Part shown: piece by piece, positions 34,138-45,799 of the stretch | How positions within the stretch are numbered: the first letter of the stretch is position 1 | Layout: each line of letters begins with the position of its first letter | Origin: Spirodela intermedia | Lineage: Eukaryota > Streptophyta > Magnoliopsida > Alismatales > Araceae | Assembly (NCBI GenBank): GCA_902729315.2 | Contig: LR746273.1 | Coordinates: forward strand, 5,554,001 to 5,618,000 | Length of the DNA: 64,000 bases | Direction of reading: 5' to 3' | Notes under the pieces: generated by a model | What the model was told of the DNA's origin: nothing | Databases searched by the model: none | Seen by the model: the letters and a program-made list of their open reading frames with translations, nothing else | Program-made: the position numbers and the translations under genes

Positions 34138-37100
34138 TGGAGGTACTACCATGCCCAGAACTACAATGTGCTGGAGAATCCAATTGTCCTCCGCTAAGTC
34201 CTGAATCAAAACAAGCAGGGCATGGTGTTGAAGAAAAACCAAATTTTATGCACGTTGATTGCTTTCAAGAAAGATCAGCAGATGGGCTCACAGTTGTTAG
34301 CACTGCGAGAAGCGAAAGTGTATTGGAAGTTCATAATACTACCCCATTATCTGTAAGCAATCAGTTGGAAGGAAAAAGTGGGTCAGTCAATGGTCTTCAG
34401 GTGATGGGTGCTGTAAAAAGACCAAGAATTGAACAATCGGATGGCACACCCCATGATGCTGAAAGTGTACAGATATTAGGTTGTCCCCTACAACTAGAAA
34501 GAGACCAGATATTGAACGGTGACCCAGAATTAAAAGCTAGCTTTCCTAGGGCTGACTCTTGTCAGATTAAGGAATGCAATATACTGAATAATAGATGTCA
34601 TGAATGCAATCCCTTCAATGCGGGAGTAAGTCTGAAAGAAGAATCGGACCGGTTGAGAAGCAAAGAATTTCGACATTTGGTGGCCAGCGTACAATGTAAA
34701 GGAGAACACGTTGTGGAGCAACTAAAGAAAGTGAGCGACAACTTTAGAAGTGAAACAGGTGCTCAACAAAACCAAACGCAAGAAAACAAACGAATGACAA
34801 ATGATCTCTTCCCTGCAGATCCCGTTGTTGGTTCTTCAGGTTTACCACAGAATAATGGTTCAAGTAATCTTCACGGCCTATCTAACCATGCACCGACTTT
34901 TGGTTCTGAATTAATCAATCTCTCTCTGGGAGACCAAGTTATGGAAGAGACTGCTGCACAAGGCCAATCAAATGAGCCGGATGATCCTGAGGCACTTTGG
35001 GTGAAGGTTTGTCTTTATTTCTCTATTTTTCATAAACAATTTTTTTGATTCGGGATTGGAAGGTAGCAAATGTACCTTTATATGACGGGAACTCAGTTGT
35101 GCTTGTGTACTTTTCATGACCTTCTTAAAGACACGAATTTTTAATTTAAATGGTCAATCTGCTTTACGAAAATATTAAATAAAAATTATTAAAATATTGC
35201 GTTCAACTGGAGGCATGGCTGTTCTTGAACAGCTACACGTTTGTGCAAATGTGAGAAACCTTATTCAAATGGCTGCTCCCTGCAGCTGCATATCTCTGGT
35301 GGTCTGAATATCTTAGGCATCCTACTAGCCCTGCCACACAAGCAACCCTTCAAATTGTTTAGATGAGGTAGATCCTCCAATTTTTCAATAATGTTTTGGG
35401 GCATACACTATGGGATGGTGGGCATTAGGCCGCACAACCTGAAGAGCAAGAGCAGAAAACAGTTAAAATGAAGTTGACACAAATTATTCAAGAGTGTAAC
35501 AGGGTAGTAATAGAAATATCTTTACTTTTCATCATATTCCTAATAGCTGAAAAAAAAATCCTGTCAAAAAGAATTAATATTGCTCTACATCTGATATGTG
35601 ATTTGAGCTTTGAAAGAATTCGCTAGAGAAACTGGGGGTCGTACCTTCTTCGTCTTTCTTTTCTTCATGAAATTAAATTTCACGCCTTCATGTGAAGAAT
35701 AACGCTTCAGTTGTTATTAAATACAAAAAATAAAAGAGAAGCTGACGCAAATTTGGCAAAGCAACGAATTCTACAATCACACTTTGATGTGTCATGTGAT
35801 AGGTTAATTATTATCAATTGCAATTAAGGTGACATGAAATTAAGGAAGAATATATTTGCATTTGTGAAAAAGGTTCTTTTTCCTTTTAATCATAGAACCT
35901 AAAACACCTTAAAAAATATTTCTTCTTTATGGTGTGAATGAATATTAACCTATTTCTGCCACAAAATTTCACCTTTCTCAAAGGAATTCATTAGAGAAAC
36001 CTGGAATGAGGATTCCTCGATTTTTTTATGGTTGAAAGTGAGACTAAAACGTGCTCAGATGCTGTGCATATTGATACTGAAATCATATTAGATTTCTTCT
36101 TTTTTATATATTTTTTTCAAAACTTAGTGATTTGCATCCTTTATCACTATGTAATGACGTGGTCTCTGGCAACTAACTGCCTTTTAAAGACTCAGGGGGG
36201 ACATGTTAACTTTTTCAAGATTATGATCCTGAATTTCTTCCCTCTTCTCAAGTGTAGTGGAGAGGAAAATGGCAGACAGGCATCCGTTGTCCAAGGGCTG
36301 ATCATCCTCTGTCAACTTTGAAGGCAAAGCCTACACATGGGAGGAAGAAATATGTTGTAGTATTTTTTCCAAACACAAGGACCTATTCATGGGTGGATAC
36401 ACAACTTATCCGTTCCATTGATGAGTTACCAGTACCTCTTGCTTGTGGTACTCATTACACATGGATGGCATTCGTCAAAGACTTGACGTTTCAACGTCGC
36501 TATGTCATGCAAAAGTTAGCTGTTCTAATGTTAGACATTAGTGACCAGCTCCACACACAGGTATGGAGCTCTCTAAGGTTGTTTCTTTTATTGGGAACAT
36601 TTCCTTCCATCTCATTTCTTGATGTTGTCTATACTTTCATTTATTAGGCTGTCATTGAAAGTGCACGCAGAGCCTCGACCTGGAAAGAATTCGCTGAGGA
36701 GGCTTCCTTATGCAGGGAATATTTTGAGCTCGGGATGATGCTTTTGAAGCTTCATAAAGTATGTCTTGGGTCATTGTCTGAAAGCTTTCATGTTCATGTT
36801 TCAGAATTTTTGATATATTTTCAAATTTTAATTAACATCGAGGCTTGTATTTTCTTAGGTACTATTTTTGTGATTCAGTTAGAAAAAAAAAGAGTTTTCT
36901 AACCAACCAGTGAAATTAAGGGAAGTAACCAGTATACGCTGTAGATAGTTCAGATTAGATTAAATGAGGTTAAAAAGTCAAATACTGCCGTGATTTGGCA
37001 GTACTCATTGACCAGCATTCAGACTTAGACCTTTGATTGTGCTAACTTATTGTCAGAGAAAGAATGCGAAAAGTTCAATGGTTAATTGGAAAATGTCATC

Positions 37101-40100
37101 AATTTATTTCTCTTTAAATTTATATTTTTTGTATTGTAGATGGTAAAAAAAACTGAGCTACATGAAGATCGAATTGAGAGAGAGTGTTTCTTCGTTTGTA
37201 TTTGTCTTCCCCCAAATTCCAACTAGTCATATTAGACGCAATGGCATCCAAAGGCGTTTCGTTGCATCATAAATAGTGATGTGTATCACATGAAGTCCAA
37301 TTATATTATGCCAACTGAGACTAAACTTCTAGTATCAACCAGAATCTTTTGGCTTTTCTTCGAACAGTTACTTTCCAGTTTCTTGGGGGTATCCGTCTCA
37401 AACCCCGCAGCCTTTTTGGACTTGTAAACGGTTAATACTTAGGGAGTAATCTGTTAACTGAACCGTCTAGAGAGTCCCGCCTTCTCGTATTTTCTCGTGC
37501 AAATCGGTGCAGATTCCCCGAAGATTCAGGGACGAGTTAATTACTGTGTTTTATGCTTGTGGATGTAGAAATGAATTTTAGCTCTGGTCTACTGGTGTTG
37601 TAAACTGTGACGTATCCATACTATCCAAGCTTGATTAGACTATTGACTCATCTGCTTTTGGGGTCTGAGAGTAAGTTTACTAGGCTGTTTTCAATGGTTT
37701 TGGGATATTGTTTTATAGAATGGGATTATGTATTCCGTAACTTGACTTCAATTTCCTCTCTTTTGGTGTTTCACTTGTCTTCAATTCATCTTCAGTTATT
37801 ATTTAATATTTCTTTTTTTATTGTTGCTCAGCTTTTGTTGCTTCCCTTTCTAAAACAAGTGTAACTCCTTTTACATGCAGATGATTCTGCCCGAGTACAT
37901 CAAATCCAACTGGCTAGAGCATTCGTATAACTCATGGGTGACGAGATGTGAACAGGCGCAGAGTGCAGAAACTATTGAATTACTTACGGAGGTATTTAAA
38001 TCATTAAAAAAAATTGTTCTGTTTGTGGAAATTTTCTGGACTTGGTGGAATGTGACATTTGGAAGCTCTATATATTTCTAAAATACTTTATGCAGTTTCC
38101 ACCTTCTACTTATCGTTTTCATGATATTTCTTGCTGTTTATAGTCTCTTAGTAGATTACTCTGGGGGTGCACCAATACATTTATTTTCCGTACGGAAATT
38201 GAATCGGAGGTGTCGGTTCAGTTTGAAATCATGATTTGAAAAATATGTGCGGTTACCCTTATTCCATATGGTCTGTATAGTCATCCTTTGTGCAGCCCTC
38301 TGAGAATCCCACGGTGGTTAAAAACTCTCTGTAATTCCTCGGTTCTCTTTGCTTGGATATCCATAGCATCAAATCAGATGTTCTGGATGATCTATCTCTC
38401 GGATAATTCTGGAGACCAGGGTAAGACAGGAGGTTTAGGGAATGGGATTCGAGAAGTGTCTACAGTTAAATTAGATGGAGAAGTGGGACAGGATAGAATG
38501 CAGATCATTGTGGAGAAAGTATGTATAATAATTGGACATCCAATGGAAATTAAGCTATTTCTATGGCAGGGGATACTCAAGAGATGCTCATAATAGGCAG
38601 AACAGGTAATGCAAAGGTTGCACAGTCTCAGGCTAATGTGAGGATGCTGATTTAGTGGGCTATGATTAGGATTTTATTTATGCTTTACGTGCAGACCTTG
38701 GTTCCTTTTTGAACGTGTAGTCTATCCTGCTTATGTTGTTAGCCATTGGCTGTAGAACAGTATGTTATTATAACTTTAGGTTCACTTCATGAAAAATTCA
38801 TGTTATTTCTACCTAAAAGGTTATCACGAACTTAATGCGAAGCCACAATGCCCTTTGGAAATCAAATAGATGTAATTATTGATTGTTGGCTGCGCGACCA
38901 TCGGATTGGTTTGTGAAGGAAGATTTATCATAAATGATTCTTATGTCTGTATTTTCACAATCGCTCTGCCATGTCTCGTGCTATCTGGATAGAGTGGGTG
39001 AAATCAGTGTTGACAATGGCAATGAAGAAAACTAGAAAATTAAAGTGCTCGTTCGAAATACTTTGTTTAAACATTATAAGCTGGAAAGGCAAAAAATGTC
39101 CACAATGAAGAGACAGACTCTTGTTGCCTGCCACTGTTAGTGTATATATGCAGAAAAATATATATATTTTTCCTATTTAATATTTTTTTGTGATCAGCTT
39201 TTTTCAACCTGGATTAAGTTAATCTTTTAGTTTTGGTGACATTTTTCCATTTATTTGTGGATCAACTATCTGCCTATTTAATGTATCATCATTTTCTACT
39301 GGACTATGATCAATATTTTCTGTTTAATTGTTGATTTCTTCAAGCTTTCACATTCGACACTGAAAAATCACTTTCTTCGAGAATCCTGTTTACAGGGTGG
39401 GCTTGTATCTATCCCTATTTTCGAATGAAATCTTTTTCTCTAACTGATAGCTAGATCTAAAAATGGGTTATTTCATTTCTCGTCACATTAAATCTTCATT
39501 TGAATTTAGGGAAGTATTTTTTTCTGTGCTGATGGTCTGATTCCTATTTTTTGTTGTGCAATTTCAAACTATGATCTTTCTTTTGCTAATTCAACTTTCT
39601 TTCTTTGACATAGGAATTGGTTGACTCGGTGTTATGGACTAACGTCGATAAGCTCTGGGATGCACCTGTGCAGCCTGAACTAGGCACTGAATGGAGAACA
39701 TGGAAACAAGAAGTTATGAAGATATTCTTCACATCACTTTCTGGAGCCAGTTGTTCTATTGAGAAGTTGAGTTATGACTTTCCTTCAAATACAGGAGTCC
39801 ATTTCAGCAGGAAACGCCCCAAGCTGGAAGTTCGAACGTTAGATGTTTATCCTAATGAAGCAGATGCTACGGCTCCCTTGGCTTATCCTTCAGACAACAG
39901 GAACCGTTTTGAGACCCCCATTGAAGGCGTAAAATCAAGTAATACGCAGACTCCAGATGCGGGCTCGTCAGCAAATGGCGATGACAAGATGGTTGTGGCA
40001 AATGATCACCCTGATAACGATTTTCCCAAGAAATACCGTCAATGTTTGGGTTTTGTTGAAGCCAAGGGAAGGCAGTGTGGTAGGTGGGCAAATGATGGTG

Positions 40101-43100
40101 AGATTTACTGCTGTGCCCATCTGAGCAGCATCTCTGTGGCCAAGGCATCTCAAGCAGAACTAACTCCTAAATTTAAAGCACCCATGCTTGAAGGCACATC
40201 TGCGGTTTCGAGTAGGATGGCTCTTGCCAATTATCAAGTTGATCAGGATTCTCTGAAGTACAGGCAATGTTTGGCATTTGTAGAGGCAAAGGGAAGACAA
40301 TGTGGGAGATGGGCAAATGATGGTGATATTTACTGCTGTGTCCATCTAAACAACCATATTGTGAGCAAACCTTCTCAGGCGGACACAACTCCCCCATTTA
40401 AATCTTCCATGTGTGAAGGTATGACTACTCATGGTAAAAAATGTAAGCATCGAGCTCGATCAGGCTCTACATTTTGCAAAAAACATCAGGTTAGGAGAAC
40501 TGATAATGGAATGATTTCTGGGAGCTCTTTAACTTCGTCTGAGAGTAATCTCAAGGGGAAGTATGGAATAGAGAAACTACCGACTACCTCTAGCTCATGT
40601 GCAGCCCAAGACAATGAAGATTCCTTGACTCGAGAAGCTGTACCTTCTATGGGAGAGAAATCGGTCCCTATTGCTTACGCTCTTGATGAAAGAAGATTTC
40701 CACAGAATCCATTGGAACCTAATGATGCATCATATTTTGGGCACTGCATTGGGCATGGTGATGCCCAGTGTCTAGAGGATGCAAGCAAGCATGCTTTATA
40801 TTGTGAAAGGCATCTTCCTAACTTTCTCAAGCGCGCCAGAAATGGTAAGAGTCGATTAATATCTAAAGAAGTATTTGTCAATCTCTTAAAGGGCTGTGCA
40901 TCAAGAAAGCAAAAGATCTATTTGCATCAAGCATGTGAACTTCTGTACAGTTTCATGAAAGGTAGTTTGTCCCATCAAAAATCCATTTCACAGGGGGATC
41001 ACATGGGATGGATATTATCGGAGGCCTCCAAGGATCCGAACGTTGGAGGGTATTTATTGAAACTGGTTTCTTGTGAAAGAGAAAAAATTAGCCGGGTTTG
41101 TGGATTTGATGCAGTTAAGGATGAACAGGTGCATTCCTCCCTAATATATCCCACATCTGAAATGGAGGAACTTGAGAGGGACGGTGGTCCACAAAGTAAC
41201 ATAAAGTGTAAAATTTGTGCTGAGGGATTCTCTGATGATCAGATCCTTAGTGCCCACTGGATGGAAGCTCACAAGAAAGAAGCGCAGTGGCTGTTTAGAG
41301 GATATGCTTGTGCAGTTTGCAGGAGCTCATTCACCAACAGAAAAGTCCAGGAGGCCCATGTAAGAGAGAGACATGGAACCCAATTCCTTGAGGATTCTTT
41401 GCTTTTCCGCTGCATGGCCTGCAATAGCCTCTTCTCCAATGCTGGCAAGTTATGGCAGCATGTGCTATCGTGTCACTCAATGGAGTTCAGGCTTCCTGAC
41501 TCTACGAAGCCTTCTCAGGAGAGAATTGGTTCTTCAAAGGTGGAGTCACATGGTGAATCTTGTTTGGGTAATGGCACCTCGAAGAATGAAGATGGATCCC
41601 AGAGATATGTTTGCAGATTCTGTGGGTTGAAATTTGATCTTCTACCGGATCTTGGTCGCCACCATCAATCAGCTCACATGAATTTGAGTTATGTTGGCCA
41701 CTTCTCATCAAGAAAGAATAAACATATTAAATATGGCAGGCACCACCGTTCTAGATTCAACAAAGGTCTTGGACCCACGAGTGGGTTCAAATCGTCAGGA
41801 AGTTTGGGGATGAAGAAATGTGTCCAGTCTTCAAGCTCTGTGGTTTCCTCTAGGTTGAGGGAACAGGCACAGGCGTCAGAAGTACACCTTGGGAGGCTTT
41901 TGGAATCTGATTGCCGCAATGTTGCTGAGGCCTTGTTTACTGAGATGCAGAAAACCAAATCTCCGCCAAGTAATGTGGAGATTTTGTCAATTGCAAGGTC
42001 AACTTGCTGCAGAACAAATCTCCATTATGTTCTGAAGAAAAAATATGGGACGCTGCCCGAAAATCTCTATTTAAAGGCTGCCAAGCTTTGCAGTGAGGCG
42101 AACATTCCTGTAAATTGGCATCAAGAAGGTTTTACCTGTCCAAAAGGATGCAATTCTCCTGGTCAGCCCTACCGCCTCTCTCCTCTCATCCCTCTTGCCT
42201 GCAAGTCTGAGGCGGCGAATACCTCTACTTCGTATCCTGTGGATCATGGTATGTGGGCGATGGAGGAATGCCATTATGTCCTGAGTCCAAAGAATTTCAA
42301 TCGTAGGCCTGCACGGAAAGCCATCATTTTGTGTGAAGACATAAGCTTTGGACTGGAATCAGTCCCTGTGCCATGTGTAGTTGATGAGAATATTATAAAG
42401 GAGCCACTTTCCACAAGTTCCAATGGATCATTGGATTGGCAAGCTCTAGGGATTTCTATGCCTTGGCAGGGGTTTTCATATGCCACCAAACGGTTGCTTG
42501 ATCCAGCTCTTGGGCTTGATACCAAAGTAAGACTTTTAACTACTCATAGACCAATCAGCATGCATTTGGCGTTTGCTCATCTGGAAATATGTTCGCTCTT
42601 GTAAATGACAGGTTATGTTCTACGTTTTTACAGAGCTCACAGTTGGGATGTGCCTGCTCTGGAGCAAAATGTAGTCCTGAAACATGTGATCATGTCTATC
42701 TCTTTGACAATGATTATGAAAATGCCAAGGACATAGATGGTCACTCAATGCGTGGTCGCTTTCCATATGACGAAATGGGGCGAATTGTTGTGGAGGTAAG
42801 ATGTGACATAGCGTCAATCTAGTCAAAATTCATTGAGTTCTAAATGTCAAGGACGTATTTTTTTGCATAAATTTAATCACTGTGTTTTACCTACTAGTTT
42901 CCATAAGATTTAGACGCTGGAAAACTATATCTTCTTATGAAAGGTAGAAATCGAAAATTTGTGAATCTCTACCCTATCCCCAAATAAATAAAGGAAAGAA
43001 GAACTGGATACCAGCAATTCTTGGGTGCAATGACTGAGAAAAAACGCAGCAGACTTCATCTATCAAGACAGCAGAAGTAGGCTAGTTTTACTGTCCTCTT

Positions 43101-45799
43101 CCTCCTCTGATGGTTGGGAGATGATGTGCTCTCTGATCTGTCCAATACGTTAAGGAGCTGCGTCTAGATTGACAGTGCTGACAATCTCATGGAATAAGTC
43201 TTTGGAATCTTCTCTAATTAATTTCCATGTTACAGTGTAGGGTAATACACCTACGAATAAACAAATGATCTCCAATCTCTTGCAGTTAGGGAAAATACAT
43301 GGGATGTTTGAATGGAGGTGAATCTTCATGAGTTATTCGTTGAATGGAAGCCCAGCCACTTTCTTAAGATTGGGCTCCTTTAGACACACCTCATGCCACT
43401 CTTTTTGTGGCTGATCAATGCTTATTAAGAATCCCCTGTTGTCTATTACATAAATAAACCTATGATTATAAGGATGGACCTTAGGGTCGTCTCTTCCTCT
43501 CCATCACTATGTAACTCAAGAAACTGACAATTGAAAATTTTATCTATTGCCATGACTAAGATGGAGACCACTTAAGCGTTAGTTAGCCGTTTTCTTTTAT
43601 TGATTCCCTGATGGCAGAATTGCGATTTGTGCAGGAAGGTTGCCTTATATATGAGTGCAACTCCAAGTGCAGCTGCGACAAAACCTGTCAGAATAGGATC
43701 CTACAGAATGGGGTCCAGGTCAAGTTGGAAGTATTCAGAACGGATAAGAAGGTTAAAAAAAGAAAAAGAAAAGAACACTCTTTTTATCTTAATTTATTAT
43801 ATTCATTCAAATATTTAATTTATTCTTTGTCTTCTCAACAGGGATGGGCAGTCAGAGCCACAGAAGCAATCTCTCGCGGTAGGTTCATTTGTGAGTATAT
43901 CGGTGAAGTCTTGAACGATGTGGAGGCCACCCGCAGAGGAGAGAGGTACCCTAACCATATCTATAGATCTTCATATACTTTCACCTCTGTATTGGCTGCT
44001 CATGGGCCGAACATCATCCGTCTATATTGTCTGCTTAGAATAGTCCTGTATTGGTCATTGTAGAAATAAACATGTGATTATTGATTCACAGCTATAATTT
44101 ATTGAGTTTGGTGGCCCAAGTAACTCCAACATGGTACCAGAGTTTATGAAATTAATTTGTGATAATGAACGTTAGGGCTACTACACTTCTTACTTAAATT
44201 AGGTTTTGAGTTTTGTTGACCCAAATGATTCCTACATGGTATCAGAGCCTGTTGGTTGCTCTTGGGGGGGCTTAATGTACCCCATTAATCTTGTCCACTA
44301 AGAATAGTCCCATATTTTTCTGTGATTATGAAAGTGGACCTTCTCCATTAGTAGCTTATTGGCTTTGAATTTGATGGCCCAACGGCTCTGGCAATCCCCT
44401 TCCTTGGCTGCTTCTCTTGGTGACCCCTCTCTCTCCCCTTTGATATTGCAGATACGACAGTGAGGGTTGCAGCTACCTATATGACATTGATGCCCACATT
44501 GACGACGACGATGGCCGGCTGTCCGAAGGGAAGATGCCTTATGTGATCGATGCTACCAAATGTGGGAACGTTGCCCGGTTCATCAATCACAGGTGCCTCT
44601 GCCCGCGATCATTTTTTTAAAATATTATATTAGTTCCAGAAGAAGCAACATTGTTTTGAAAAAATGTCCAAATCATGGATTCTGCTAGTACCGAAAGGGG
44701 AAATATTCTAATGAAGAATACAGTGATAATAGATTCAAACATTGTAATGAGAAATACCTAAATTCTGGTTTTGGCTCTTGCCGAAAGAAGCAGCATTCTA
44801 GTGGAAAATAACACAGATCATGTATTCAGCAAAAACCTAGTGGAAAAAATTGCAAATCATGGATTCAGCTGGTTTCCAAAGAATCAGCTAGTGGATTCTA
44901 GTGGATTCAGCTTGTACCAAAAGTAGCAACAATCTAACAGAAAGAATACCCTGATTATGGATTTCAGCTTGTATCAAAAGAAGCAGAAAATCTCATGGAA
45001 AAATACCCTAATTATGGATTTCAGCTAGTATCAAAAGAAGCAGCAAATCTCATGGAAAAATACCCAAATTATGGATTTCAGCTAGTATGAAAAGAAGCAG
45101 CAAATCTCATGGAAAAAATACCCTGATTATGGATTTCAGTTTGTATCAAAAGAAGCAACAATCTGACAGAAAAATACCCTAATTATGGATTTCAGCTAGT
45201 ATGAAAAGAAGTAGCAAATCTCATGGAAAAAATACCCTGATTATGGATTTCAGTTTGTATCAAAAGAAGTAACAATCTGACAGAAAAAATACCCTAATTA
45301 TGGATTTCAGCTAGTATCAAAAGAAGCAGCAAATCTCATGGAAAAAATACCCTGATTATGGATTTCAGTTTGTATCAAAAGAAGCAACAATCTGACAGAA
45401 AAAATACCCTAATTATGGATTTCAGCTAGTATCAAAAGAAGCAGCAAATCTCATGGAAAAAATACCCTGATTTTGGTTTCATCACTGGATTAATCGGTTC
45501 TTTCGTTTATGCTTACAGCTGTTCTCCGAATCTTGTGAATTATCAAGTTCTAGTGGAGAGCATGGACTGCCAGCTTGCTCACATCGGCCTTTACGCGGGT
45601 CGAGATGTAAGGGAGAAAAAACTATGGCTGATCACAGATCCTCATATCTAACCATGGGTGTTCTAATGCGGTGGTTTATGATTGTTCACAGATTCTGCCG
45701 GGGGAAGAGCTCTCATATGACTACCGGTACAAGCTGCTTCCAGGAGTCGGATGCCCCTGCCACTGCGGGGCCCCCAATTGCCGGGGCCGGCTGTATTGA
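34137..45799 (+). CDS. SUVR5: Histone-lysine N-methyltransferase SUVR5-like (C2H2 + SET)
   Basis: SUVR5 is a DNA-binding H3K9 methyltransferase that silences genes independently of DNA methylation. Eleven coding exons: 34137-35006, 36258-36560, 36648-36758, 37881-37991, 39614-42526, 42634-42795, 43635-43751, 43842-43945, 44452-44592, 45519-45606, 45692-45799 (TGA); 1675 residues, longer than my memory of the Arabidopsis protein (about 1380), mainly in the N-terminal part. Order: poorly conserved N-terminus; plant-SUVR5 block (ALWVK-WRGKWQTGIRCPRAD) at about 285-470; four Cys/His repeats near residues 605-870 (RQCLGFVEAKGRQCGRWAND twice, then two divergent); four C2H2 fingers at about 997-1150; pre-SET Cys cluster (LGCACSGAKCSPETCDH, CNSKCSCDKTCQN); SET with GWAVRA, FICEYIGEV, RFINHSCSPNLV and ELSYDY; post-SET CPCHCGAPNCRGRLY. 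All catalytic motifs are intact. Two introns carry repeats listed separately. Confidence 0.95.
44025..44395 (+). mobile_element. TRIM-like miniature LTR retrotransposon in SUVR5 intron
   Basis: Two related segments flank a short core: the first (about 44028-44132) has TTAGAATAGTCCTGTATTG and ends TTGAGTTTGGTGGCCCAAG; the second (about 44297-44393) has TAAGAATAGTCCCATATTTT and ends TTGAATTTGATGGCCCAAC. Directly after the first is ATGGTACCAGAG (44131-44142), and a better copy, ATGGTATCAGAGCC, lies at 44237-44250; both match the initiator-tRNA primer-binding site. A G-run (44266-44271, TTGGGGGGGC context) precedes the second segment like a polypurine tract. The element has no coding capacity and is diverged. 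It sits between SUVR5 exons 8 and 9. Confidence 0.5.
44620..45475 (+). repeat. 57/58-bp minisatellite with a two-unit (115-bp) higher-order repeat
   Basis: Units share TATCAAAAGAAGCA, CTCATGGAAAAAATACCCT and ATTATGGATTTCAG. Two subtypes alternate in the second half of the array: type A (CAGCTAGTATCAAAAG..., CTCATGG, 58 bases) and type B (CAGTTTGTATCAAAAG..., CTGACAG, 57 bases). About ten units are clear from about 44900 to 45475, and more degenerate ones reach back to about 44630. The array fills most of the intron between the two exons that encode the SET core. Confidence 0.9.

Noticed and set aside
42527-42604. Extension of SUVR5 exon 5 to the stop at 42604
   Set aside because: A good donor at 42526/42527 and acceptor at 42633 join the frame to the pre-SET cysteines; reading through would lose the SET domain.
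44630-45475. Minisatellite as a CRISPR array
   Set aside because: Units are contiguous with no unique spacers, and the locus is a plant intron.
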